A stretch of 6,625 nucleotides of DNA from NCBI GenBank assembly GCA_030837305.1, contig JAUPKT010000014.1:1-6625 (forward strand). Direction: 5' to 3'. The notes under the pieces are model-generated. The model saw only the letters and a program-made list of their open reading frames with translations, had not been told where the DNA came from and did no database searches. How positions within the stretch are numbered: position 1 is the first letter of the stretch; every line of letters starts with the position of its first letter. The translations under genes and the position numbers were made by a program. The DNA comes from Thermodesulfobacteriota bacterium (GTDB lineage Bacteria; Desulfobacterota; Desulfomonilia; Desulfomonilales; Desulfomonilaceae). Shown here piece after piece: positions 1-5,671 of the stretch.

Positions 1-1018
1 CGGCCTCGATCTGGACTGTGGGTCTTCCCCCAAAAATTTCGTAAGCACGATTCAGAGTCCTGTCCCCAGAAATGTCTTTGAGATCGAATCGAATGAGCTT
101 CTCGGCTGCCAGAGCAGGCCCTATTCCTCCCAGCAGGCCGACAACAACCCGGTTAATCGGGCTGACAAGGACCTGACTTAAGTTTGGATCGTGGAGCATG
201 TTTTTCTGGCCTACAGGTGTCTCGTTCCTGCCCAGGATGAGCCACGCGAGAGAAACCATGTCGTGAGCCACAACGGATTGTGATGCTATGATTAGTCCGG
301 TCTGGGGCTCGATCACGCATCCTTTGTCCGGCCCGAACGTGGTGAGAATCTTGTCCGCAGCGGACACCACCAGACGTTGCTTCTGCAGCAGCGTACTCAC
401 AGTGTTCCCTTCGGCTGTTTTCTCATGAAGAGTAGCGGCGTTCTTGTGGTATTCCAGCCTAGTGTCCGTCCTCCAGTACCCGACAACGGCCTTCAAACCG
501 AGGGTGCTTCCCGCAAGGACATGGCGACCGCAACGCGGCATGAGCACTATATGATCCATCTTTCTGAGGATTGCGGGCATCATGAGCCCCCTCTTCCAAT
601 GGGACCCTGACTTGGGCATGTCCTCATAGAAACCTTCCCATCCTGCCTCCTCGAAGAAATGCAACTCAGCTCCTGCTTCACGGGCAACTCTTGCCATTCC
701 ACTTCTGTTCATCAATTCTTGGGTGCTTCCTGAGACTTTGTTATGGGAGAGTTTGACGTGCTCAATGCCCGACATGTCGCCCAAAACAACCCTTGCCGCG
801 CCCTTATCCCTGAGCAGCTCGACCATTGCGCCGATTGCCACGGGGCTTGTTGTTGACGGGTAGGGATATCCCGAATTGAGTGCCGGTTTTATGAACACGG
901 AATCTCCCCTGGAGAGCCATGAAAAATCAGTTGCCGCCTCCGAGGTTTCTCGGACCGCTCGCCTGATGTCTTGTTCTGAAGACCCTTTCTTGGTACCTGC
1001 CAGAAAGACCTTTGTCAT
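1..1018 (-). CDS. DUF362 domain-containing protein, C-terminus cut by window edge
   Basis: An open frame runs from an ATG at 1018 to the left edge without a stop, giving 339 visible residues. I recognise it as a DUF362 family protein (Pfam PF04015) from an N-terminal KPALNSGYPYPSTTSP segment (about residues 44-59), a VVLGDMSG segment (about 78-84), and a GSTLGLKAVVGYW segment (about 170-182) that matches the family's conserved 'T-x-x-x-K-N' region, here with Ala in place of Asn. The biochemical role of the family is not settled. Many members carry ferredoxin-type Fe-S clusters, but the visible part has only isolated cysteines (about C163 and C234) and no CxxCxxC cluster. A C-terminal cluster beyond the edge cannot be excluded. 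No signal peptide is evident, so it is probably cytoplasmic. The start is well supported by a strong Shine-Dalgarno AAGGAGG 5 bases upstream. The gene follows a 127-base gap and may have its own promoter. Confidence 0.85.
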   Translation of the reverse strand, partial: MTKVFLAGTKKGSSEQDIRRAVRETSEAATDFSWLSRGDSVFIKPALNSGYPYPSTTSPVAIGAMVELLRDKGAARVVLGDMSGIEHVKLSHNKVSGSTQELMNRSGMARVAREAGAELHFFEEAGWEGFYEDMPKSGSHWKRGLMMPAILRKMDHIVLMPRCGRHVLAGSTLGLKAVVGYWRTDTRLEYHKNAATLHEKTAEGNTVSTLLQKQRLVVSAADKILTTFGPDKGCVIEPQTGLIIASQSVVAHDMVSLAWLILGRNETPVGQKNMLHDPNLSQVLVSPINRVVVGLLGGIGPALAAEKLIRFDLKDISGDRTLNRAYEIFGGRPTVQIEA

Positions 1019-1023
1019 GTTAC

Positions 1024-1030
1024 CCTCCTT
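1024..1030 (-). promoter_or_regulatory. Strong ribosome binding site of the DUF362 gene
   Basis: The minus strand reads AAGGAGG here, a near-perfect anti-16S match, 5 bases before the ATG at 1018. It fixes the start of the DUF362 protein. It is the strongest ribosome binding site in the window, which suggests efficient translation initiation of this gene. Confidence 0.8.
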
Positions 1031-1037
1031 CACCATC

Positions 1038-1061
1038 AATTGTGGTGCGGTATACACAATT
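1038..1061. repeat. Inverted repeat AATTGTG-N10-CACAATT in the DUF362 leader
   Basis: Two perfect 7-base arms (1038-1044 and 1055-1061) are separated by 10 bases, giving a 24-base dyad whose centre lies about 31 bases upstream of the DUF362 start codon. The size and spacing are typical of an operator for a dimeric helix-turn-helix regulator. It could equally fold as an RNA hairpin just upstream of the ribosome binding site. No regulator gene lies next to it and no factor can be named. A 7-base dyad can also arise by chance, so the functional reading is inference. Confidence 0.4.
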
Positions 1062-1085
1062 CGTGATCGGTGGTTTGGAAAATTT

Positions 1086-1130
1086 GGACAATGACATAAC
1101 TGGGTGATGTAGCCGGCACATGCATTGTCC
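1086..1130. repeat. Inverted repeat GGACAATG / CATTGTCC with 29-base spacer
   Basis: Perfect 8-base complementary arms lie at 1086-1093 and 1123-1130, in the gap between the six-helix membrane protein gene and the DUF362 gene. The 1123-1130 arm is also part of the more compact GC-rich hairpin at 1112-1133, so the two pairings cannot form together in one transcript. That is the geometry of an attenuator-like switch, but no leader peptide and no uridine tract support one. Confidence 0.35.
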
Positions 1131-1133
1131 GGC
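1112..1133 (-). terminator. GC-rich hairpin after the six-helix membrane protein gene, possible terminator
   Basis: GCCGG at 1112-1116 pairs with CCGGC at 1129-1133. Leaving one base bulged extends the stem with ACA/TGT around a TGCAT loop. It lies 12 bases after the stop codon of the gene ending at 1146, where a terminator would be expected. On the minus strand no run of T follows the stem, so it is not a canonical intrinsic terminator. It could instead protect the 3' end of the mRNA, be part of the switch-like pairing described for 1086-1130, or have no function. Confidence 0.3.
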
Positions 1134-1145
1134 GCAGATACCCTG

Positions 1146-1817
1146 TTAGAGCATCGACGTGTTTACTGGGCGATTCAAATCATTCCACGTCTTCTTGCCC
1201 ATGGTGCCAAGAGGGATCAATAAGGGTAAGAGGAAGACCAAAGTCCACCAGCTCAAACCAGAATCGCTGACGCCACCGTATGCCCAAATTGCCCATAGTA
1301 TAGCCCCAAAAAAGAACATGTACGTGGGTACCATAAGCTTCCAGTACGGTGTAGCGGGATGCCGCCAAGGGGCCAGGGAAACGATACTTATGGCAGCAAG
1401 ACCCGCCAAGAGAAATCCTAACAGACCTTGAGTCAACTTGTTCTGGATCAGGAAAATTACGGATAGAACAATCACCCAGATAAATCCTCCCGACCAACCA
1501 GCAGTCCAACCGATCTTTTCGCCTGTTCTCCGTTCCATGGTCGAGTCCCCGATTATAGGAAGGGCCTGAGAAGGCATAGACGTTTTCTCCCTGGAATATA
1601 TTTTGTTAATGGACCATAGAAACCACTTGCGGGCATACGAAATGGTCAGAAATCCTAATATTCCAAATAAAGACGCGTACACGAACGACTCGGGCTCACC
1701 GAATTTTCCATCCGGGCCGCCGAGAAGGCACACGAGTGACCAAAGCAGAAGCAATCCTCCGAGACAAATGGCCAGCAATGACATAGCGCTGCTCAACCAC
1801 AGCCAGAATTTCTTCAT
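1146..1817 (-). CDS. Six-helix integral membrane protein of unknown function
   Basis: A 223-residue protein that I cannot assign to a family. Hydrophobic segments at about residues 10-32, 44-62, 109-125, 129-148, 161-180 and 188-206 predict six transmembrane helices in an inner-membrane protein. A polar stretch of about 45 residues (63-108) separates the first two helices from the last four. This stretch is rich in charged residues (SREK, MERRTGEK), and by the positive-inside rule it probably faces the cytoplasm. The protein is notably rich in tryptophan. No enzymatic motif, cysteine pair or transporter signature is visible. The ATG at 1817 has only a weak GAG-type ribosome binding site. The gene stands alone between two gaps (146 bases upstream, 127 downstream). 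The N-terminal hydrophobic segment could alternatively be an uncleaved signal anchor. Confidence 0.75.
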   Translation of the reverse strand: MKKFWLWLSSAMSLLAICLGGLLLLWSLVCLLGGPDGKFGEPESFVYASLFGILGFLTISYARKWFLWSINKIYSREKTSMPSQALPIIGDSTMERRTGEKIGWTAGWSGGFIWVIVLSVIFLIQNKLTQGLLGFLLAGLAAISIVSLAPWRHPATPYWKLMVPTYMFFFGAILWAIWAYGGVSDSGLSWWTLVFLLPLLIPLGTMGKKTWNDLNRPVNTSML

Positions 1818-1845
1818 CGCTCATCTCGTTCGTACTGACCTGATC

Positions 1846-1851
1846 ATTATC
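1846..1851 (-). promoter_or_regulatory. Weak candidate -10 element for the six-helix membrane protein gene
   Basis: The minus strand reads GATAAT, five of six bases of the sigma70 -10 consensus, about 28 bases before the ATG at 1817. The correctly spaced -35 position is poor (CGGAAA), so the call rests on one hexamer plus the presence of a probable terminator upstream, which would leave this gene needing its own promoter. Confidence 0.2.
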
Positions 1852-1902
1852 ATGGAACTATGTGTCAGTTTCCGCAGCCATGGGGCAATTCTCTGATACA
1901 AA

Positions 1903-1920
1903 TTCAGCAGGAGTGCTGAA
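1903..1920 (-). terminator. Hairpin terminator candidate downstream of pgsA
   Basis: A perfect 7-base stem (TTCAGCA / TGCTGAA) encloses a 4-base loop, and on the minus strand it is followed at once by TTTGT. It begins 43 bases after the pgsA stop codon and lies in the 146-base gap before the next gene. The stem is only moderately GC-rich and the T run is short, so it would be a weak intrinsic terminator. The T run follows the stem only in the minus orientation, which agrees with the direction of the genes. I see nothing else clear in the rest of the 1818-1963 gap. Confidence 0.45.
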
Positions 1921-1963
1921 AGCCATCATAGACTCCAGAGTGGCAGGGCTATTCCCGGGCGGC

Positions 1964-2536
1964 TCACTGCTCGTCCCCGTTCTCTCTAAGTTGATATTCC
2001 CGGTAAAATCTTAGGAAATAATCGACTCCGGACCAAAGCGTCAAGATCAGCGCTATGTAGAGCAGCACCATCCCTATGAGGTGAAAATTGATGGGAATGA
2101 TGAATTTGTATTCGTAGTGAATAATCAGCGGCACGACGGCAGCAAATTGAAATACCGCCTTCAGCTTTCCTATCCTGCTCGGGGAAAGCGTCGTATCCCA
2201 TGTCTTGGTAGTAGCTCTCAATGCGCTGACACCGACTTCCCTGGTGATGAGAAGCATGACGATCCAAGCCGGAACCCTGTCAAGCGCGATAAGCATGATG
2301 AGGCTGGATGTCACAAGAACCTTATCGGCTATGGGATCCAAGAAGCGACCAAAGGAAGACTCCAGCTTGAATCGGCGTGCAATGAAACCATCAAAAAAAT
2401 CAGTCAAAGAGGCAATCAAGAATATGCCGGCAGCAATGGCAGACGGAAGCTTGCCCGGAAAAAACAGCAGAATCACTATGGGAGGGGCGAGGATCATCCG
2501 GCCTAGGGTGAGAAAATTCGGTAAATGTCTTTTCAT
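1964..2536 (-). CDS. pgsA: CDP-diacylglycerol--glycerol-3-phosphate 3-phosphatidyltransferase
   Basis: PgsA transfers a phosphatidyl group from CDP-diacylglycerol to sn-glycerol 3-phosphate. The product, phosphatidylglycerophosphate, is the precursor of phosphatidylglycerol and cardiolipin, and the reaction takes place in the inner membrane. The 190-residue length is normal for the family. The full CDP-alcohol phosphatidyltransferase signature is present: D46-x2-D49-G50-x2-A53-R54-x8-G63-x3-D67-x3-D71, with all four metal and substrate aspartates intact. Several hydrophobic helices surround it (about 13-27, 33-48, 73-97, 127-142 and 150-168). The N-terminal NFLTLGRMILAP resembles the usual PgsA start (NxLTxxR). 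The ATG overlaps the stop of the upstream lytic transglycosylase by one base (TAATG), and an AGGA ribosome binding site at 2549-2546 lies 9 bases upstream, so the two are probably cotranscribed and translationally coupled. Other CDP-alcohol transferases (phosphatidylserine or choline type) are less likely given the length and N-terminus. Confidence 0.93.
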   Translation of the reverse strand: MKRHLPNFLTLGRMILAPPIVILLFFPGKLPSAIAAGIFLIASLTDFFDGFIARRFKLESSFGRFLDPIADKVLVTSSLIMLIALDRVPAWIVMLLITREVGVSALRATTKTWDTTLSPSRIGKLKAVFQFAAVVPLIIHYEYKFIIPINFHLIGMVLLYIALILTLWSGVDYFLRFYREYQLRENGDEQ

Positions 2537-3174
2537 TAATTCTTTTCCTGAAAAGAACCTTCTACTGCAATGCGAGACGCAGATTCTTTCTTGTACTCGT
2601 CATAAAGGCGAAGGACTTTTTTAACATAATTAATCGTTTCTCGATACGGAGGAATCCCTGCATATCTTTTTACCACACCCGGCCCGGAATTGTAGGCGGC
2701 CAAAGCGGTGGCGAGGTCCCCGTACGCCGCAATCAGCCCTTTAATATATTTCACGCCGCCGATGATGTTTTGCTCGGGATCGAACGGCCTTTTAACTTTC
2801 AGTTGACGTGCCGTGGCGGGCATAAGCTGCATAAGACCCTGTGCGCCCTTGGCGGATACCGCCGAGGGGTTATAGTTCGACTCTGCTTTGATAATGGCCT
2901 TCACCAAGTGGGCATCAATGGCATATTGGGTCGATATATCAGATATGATGGCTTCTATGTCTCTGGGCTTTCCGTTTTCAGAGAATGTTATCAACGGCTC
3001 GACCCCAGAATCAGTCATGTAAAGGAGCCAGCCCGGTCCGGACGGCCTGTTGGTAAATTCTTTCTTGCCGTCCTGGTGTACTCGCACATAAATCTCCGCG
3101 CATGCTTCCGAAGTGCATAACCCAAAGACAACAGTGAGAAACATGGCCACGAGCAACGATTTTTTCAAGATCAA
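2536..3174 (-). CDS. Secreted lytic transglycosylase, SLT/MltC-like fold (TTG start preferred)
   Basis: This periplasmic murein lytic transglycosylase cleaves the MurNAc-GlcNAc bond of peptidoglycan with formation of 1,6-anhydro-MurNAc. With the preferred start it has 212 residues. Residues 1-26 form a signal peptide (two lysines, then the LLVAMFLTVVFGL core, likely cleavage after ACA). About residues 28-45 (IYVRVHQDGKKEFTNRPS) resemble the DUF4124-type module often found before such domains. The SLT domain spans about residues 80-195, with catalytic Glu98 in AESNYNP, then GLMQLMP (113-119), AYNSGPG (160-166) and PYRETINYV (176-184), all hallmarks of the family. The frame stays open up to a TTG at 3249 (237 residues). 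I prefer the TTG at 3174 because AGAGG lies 8 bases upstream, the product then begins with a textbook signal peptide, and a plausible promoter occupies the extension. It overlaps pgsA by one base. Confidence 0.88.
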   Translation of the reverse strand: MILKKSLLVAMFLTVVFGLCTSEACAEIYVRVHQDGKKEFTNRPSGPGWLLYMTDSGVEPLITFSENGKPRDIEAIISDISTQYAIDAHLVKAIIKAESNYNPSAVSAKGAQGLMQLMPATARQLKVKRPFDPEQNIIGGVKYIKGLIAAYGDLATALAAYNSGPGVVKRYAGIPPYRETINYVKKVLRLYDEYKKESASRIAVEGSFQEKN

Positions 3175-3182
3175 TCGGCAGA

Positions 3183-3187
3183 CCTCT
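3183..3187 (-). promoter_or_regulatory. Ribosome binding site supporting the TTG start at 3174
   Basis: The minus strand reads AGAGG here, 8 bases before the TTG at 3174. Neither the more upstream TTG (3249) nor the ATG at 3216 has a comparable site. This decides the preferred start of the lytic transglycosylase. Confidence 0.5.
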
Positions 3188-3218
3188 GCGCAATAGAATG
3201 CCAGGTCATTTATCATGA

Positions 3219-3249
3219 ATAATATCAAAAAGGTAGCAAAAAATCCCAA
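3219..3249 (-). promoter_or_regulatory. Candidate sigma70-type promoter of the lytic transglycosylase-pgsA operon
   Basis: On the minus strand TTGGGA (3249-3244) could serve as a -35 element. It is followed after 17 bases by GATATT (3226-3221, four of six consensus bases) or after 19 bases by TATTAT (3224-3219, five of six). Transcription would begin near 3213 and leave a leader of about 40 bases before the TTG at 3174. The surrounding sequence is much more AT-rich than the flanking genes, as expected for a promoter. If real, it rules out the longer lytic transglycosylase start for this transcript. No clear terminator for the upstream kinase gene is visible in 3250-3298. Confidence 0.4.
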
Positions 3250-3298
3250 GAGGATTTCTGGTCACCACTTTCTCTACGCGCCACGAAGTCTGTCTCTT

Positions 3299-4831
3299 TC
3301 AGCCAAGAGATTCTCCTGTTCCAGCGGTCTCCAACGGCTGATCCCCACGCATGAGTCGCTCCATAGGCAACAGCACCTCAAAGGTCGTCCCCCTTGATAG
3401 CGTTGAGCTGACCCTGATGGTCCCACGATGTTCCTCAATAAGGAGATGAACCTTGCTCAACCCCATTCCGGCCCCAGTGGTTTTTGCAGTAAAAAAAGGA
3501 TTAAATATATCGTGAAGGTATGTACTATCTATCCCGACACCGGTGTCTGAGAAGGATATGGAAATCGCCGAGTCCACACGCTTCAGGGTTACAGTCAGTC
3601 GTCCTCCCTTTGGCATGGCCTCATACGCATTCATGATCAGGTGATAGAAGGCCTCCTGAAGCGCGGTTGGATCCGCCTGGATGGCCGGAAGGCCTTCCTC
3701 GACTTTCAAATTGAAAGCAACTGCATCTGCCTTGTCTTTCTCGATTGTCTGCAGAACCCTCTCCCGTGCCCTTTCGACCAGAAGGGGCAGCCTAGTCAAC
3801 GCAAAATTGAATTTGTGAAAACGGGCAAACCTCACGTAATCCTCAATGGTTTGCACCATCTTTTCCAACCTGCGCACATCGTCGAGTATGATACTTGTAT
3901 ACTGACTGAGAGTCTGGTCTTTTGCCAGCGACTTATTGAGTCTCAAGGCAAACCCTCCCAGCGAAGTGAGTGTATTTCGCACCTCGTGAGCGATACCCTC
4001 CGCTACTCTGCCGAGAGATGCCAATTTTTCGGACTGCTTGAGTCGTGCTTCCACCTCGTACACGCGAGACAGGTCGGCAACGACGAACACAATTCCTTTG
4101 ATCCTCTGGGTCTCTTTCATGACCGATGAAGAAAGATAACCGGGGAATGTCCCCTTATCCTTCTTCCGGAACAGAAACTCTCCCTCGAGTTTCCCTTTTC
4201 TTATCGTGTCGTTCACCAAGTTGCGGTACAGAAGAGTTCGGGCCTCTCCTCGGACAAGAAGGTGCACATCTTTGTCCTTCAACTCTTGCGTTGAATAGCC
4301 CCACATCTCAGAACCCGCCCTGTTCATGAACTGTATTCGGCCCTTAACGTCCGTCGTGATCAATGCCTCATTGATGACCGTTGTCAGTTCGGCAAGATAC
4401 CTCTCTCTCTTCAAGATTTGGCTGTTGAGTTTGGCGTTTTCCTCCTCTACGCGACGCCGCTCCAGAAGTCTAGAGACAACGTCGACCACCTCCTCGTTGC
4501 CAAACGGCTTCTGCAGATAATCGTCAGCACCTGCTTTCAGGGCCTTAAGCGCAAGCTGCTCATTTCCTTCAGACGTGGTAATTATCATCACGGTGCGAGG
4601 AGCCCTTTGTCTCACATATTTCAACACATCGATGCAGTCCGTTCGAGGCATTCGCCCATCAACCAAGACCACATCGGGCTGATCTTTGAGGAATAAAGCC
4701 TTGCACTCGGCCCCATCGAATGCTTGGGAAACCTCGAACGCATTCTCCTCAAAAACATCCCTCAACAGATTGTTCAGGATGACTGAGCCGTCTGCGATTA
4801 AGATCTTATAAGTCGGGATGGGGGCAGTCAT
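3299..4831 (-). CDS. Soluble receiver-PAS-histidine kinase hybrid
   Basis: This 510-residue signalling protein has no membrane helix and is probably cytoplasmic. Domain order: receiver (about 8-122), a short charged helical linker with coiled-coil character (123-146), PAS (about 144-258), HisKA dimerisation and phosphoacceptor domain (about 268-336), and HATPase_c (about 385-490). In the receiver, the phosphoacceptor is D58 (VLVDGRMP), the switch residues are T85/T86 and the conserved lysine is K108 (QKPF). The acidic pair is A13-D14, so one of the two usual acids is missing. The H-box is AHEVRNTLTSL with H282, with Thr where many kinases have Pro. The ATPase has the N-box around N401, DTGVGI (429-434), NPFFTAK (444-450) and GAGMGLS (453-459), so it should be active. 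There is no DNA-binding output domain. The start is fixed by GAGGA (4842-4838), which overlaps the stop of the upstream gene. An N-terminal receiver suggests that another kinase, or its own kinase core, controls it. The PAS ligand and the partner regulator are unknown. Confidence 0.9.
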   Translation of the reverse strand: MTAPIPTYKILIADGSVILNNLLRDVFEENAFEVSQAFDGAECKALFLKDQPDVVLVDGRMPRTDCIDVLKYVRQRAPRTVMIITTSEGNEQLALKALKAGADDYLQKPFGNEEVVDVVSRLLERRRVEEENAKLNSQILKRERYLAELTTVINEALITTDVKGRIQFMNRAGSEMWGYSTQELKDKDVHLLVRGEARTLLYRNLVNDTIRKGKLEGEFLFRKKDKGTFPGYLSSSVMKETQRIKGIVFVVADLSRVYEVEARLKQSEKLASLGRVAEGIAHEVRNTLTSLGGFALRLNKSLAKDQTLSQYTSIILDDVRRLEKMVQTIEDYVRFARFHKFNFALTRLPLLVERARERVLQTIEKDKADAVAFNLKVEEGLPAIQADPTALQEAFYHLIMNAYEAMPKGGRLTVTLKRVDSAISISFSDTGVGIDSTYLHDIFNPFFTAKTTGAGMGLSKVHLLIEEHRGTIRVSSTLSRGTTFEVLLPMERLMRGDQPLETAGTGESLG

Positions 4832-4840
4832 TGTCTGTCC

Positions 4841-5110
4841 TCAATGCGTCTTGCCATCAAGAAATCTCTTCTTGCATTCTTCGGAGCAAAAATAAAACGT
4901 GCCCTGTCGACTACGATGGCTCACAGACTCGTTCATTGGAACGTACATGCCACAAACCGGATCCTGAATCATCTCGTTGGTGATAGTAGGCCGCCCCGCT
5001 CCTGGTATCTGATTCTCTTGCGAGGATTTCTTGAAATACCTCACCACGGCCAAAATTGTCTTTATGCCGAAATAGGCAAAAATCAAGAACAAAATAATTC
5101 TCAATATCAT
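4841..5110 (-). CDS. Small membrane-anchored YHS/PP0621-like cysteine protein
   Basis: An 89-residue protein with one N-terminal hydrophobic helix (about 3-23), a basic stop-transfer segment (RYFKK, 24-28), a flexible linker, and a compact C-terminal domain. The domain reads DPVCGMYVP (50-58), then FYFCSEECKKRF (72-83), with three cysteines (C53, C75, C79). DPVCGM and FCS-x-x-C are hallmarks of YHS domains, which are small putative metal-binding modules. The overall plan (single helix, short linker, C-x-x-P and FCSEEC) also fits the PP0621 family of small proteins. With the basic residues after the helix, the domain most likely lies in the cytoplasm. The gene follows folK after 51 bases and ends 9 bases before the histidine kinase, whose ribosome binding site overlaps its stop codon, so the two are probably cotranscribed. 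Metal or redox binding is a family inference, and no partner is known. The start has only a weak GGTGA site. Confidence 0.72.
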   Translation of the reverse strand: MILRIILFLIFAYFGIKTILAVVRYFKKSSQENQIPGAGRPTITNEMIQDPVCGMYVPMNESVSHRSRQGTFYFCSEECKKRFLDGKTH

Positions 5111-5161
5111 AGGTCACCAAGGATCCGCATCAAAGGAAGGTTCCAGGAAATCATGAATATC

Positions 5162-5671
5162 TTAAGGAGCTTCGATGCAGCGAATAACTGAATCAACCTG
5201 ATCAGGGGGCAGCTCTCGCACAAGTTCCTCTATCGTGCGGCCCAGTACCGGATGGGACACGTTTGGTGCAATATCCATCAACGGTAACAGCACAAACGCC
5301 CTCTTGTGCATTCTCGGATGGGGTACCTTAAGAGATGGAGTCTCGATGATGGCATCTCCATACAAGAGCATGTCGAGATCAACCCTCCGGGACATGTCAC
5401 TGTTGTGGTCGGGAGCTTTTCCCAAGAGAAGTTCGACGGCACGAAGCCGATCAATCAAGTCCTGAATGGACAGCGACGTATCCAGACCAATAGCGGCATT
5501 GAGGAAACTGGACCCGCCGTCACTTATCCCTTGAGGTTCTGTTTCATACAAAGGAGAGACAGCTTTCACCTCAACACCTCTCGAGGAATCAAGCTCCTCG
5601 AGGACACTCTGAAACGTTTTCGTTCTGTCCCCTAGATTGGCCCCAAATCCAATGTAAGCCCTCAAAGTCAT
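5162..5671 (-). CDS. folK: 2-amino-4-hydroxy-6-hydroxymethyldihydropteridine pyrophosphokinase
   Basis: HPPK transfers pyrophosphate from ATP to 6-hydroxymethyl-7,8-dihydropterin, the step before dihydropteroate synthase in folate synthesis, in the cytoplasm. The 169 residues match the usual length. Visible family motifs: YIGFGANLGDR (6-16), SPLYETEP (39-46), FLNAA (56-60), RRVDLDMLLYGD (95-106) with metal-binding D98 and D100, and VPHPRMHKRAFVLLPL (116-131). The segment before RRVDLD (about 84-94, GKAPDHNSDMS) lacks the familiar W-G-P-R loop of the E. coli enzyme, although the arginine before VDLD is kept. The ATG overlaps the stop of the upstream FAH-family gene in an ATGA, and AAAGGAA lies just upstream inside that gene, so translation is probably coupled. 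The 51 bases after the stop hold nothing clear. The identification is firm. Confidence 0.95.
   Translation of the reverse strand: MTLRAYIGFGANLGDRTKTFQSVLEELDSSRGVEVKAVSPLYETEPQGISDGGSSFLNAAIGLDTSLSIQDLIDRLRAVELLLGKAPDHNSDMSRRVDLDMLLYGDAIIETPSLKVPHPRMHKRAFVLLPLMDIAPNVSHPVLGRTIEELVRELPPDQVDSVIRCIEAP

Noticed and set aside
377..1094. Plus-strand frames of about 75 codons at 377-610 and 876-1094
   Set aside because: Both are antisense to the DUF362 gene, which has an uninterrupted 339-codon frame, conserved motifs and a strong ribosome binding site.
1842..1851. Fur-box-like GATAATGATC upstream of the six-helix membrane protein gene
   Set aside because: Only about half of the 19-base Fur consensus is matched and the dyad is not completed. 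A -10-like GATAAT explains the same bases equally well.
2081..2624. Two overlapping plus-strand frames of about 140 codons
   Set aside because: They are antisense to pgsA and the end of the lytic transglycosylase, and their polar, low-complexity products look like shadows of the real genes.
3020..3060. Possible lipoprotein cysteine in the lytic transglycosylase leader
   Set aside because: Neither cysteine in GLCTSEACAE has a proper lipobox before it (Leu or Glu-Ala in the wrong places). Signal peptidase I cleavage after ACA fits better.
3641..4129. 162-codon open frame on the plus strand
   Set aside because: It lies wholly opposite the histidine kinase core, whose frame has full domain motifs. 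The plus-strand product shows no recognisable motif.
5111..5161. Short GGAA-CC-TTCC dyad in the folK/YHS gap
   Set aside because: The arms are only 4 bases long with no further structure or promoter pattern around them, so chance is the simplest explanation.
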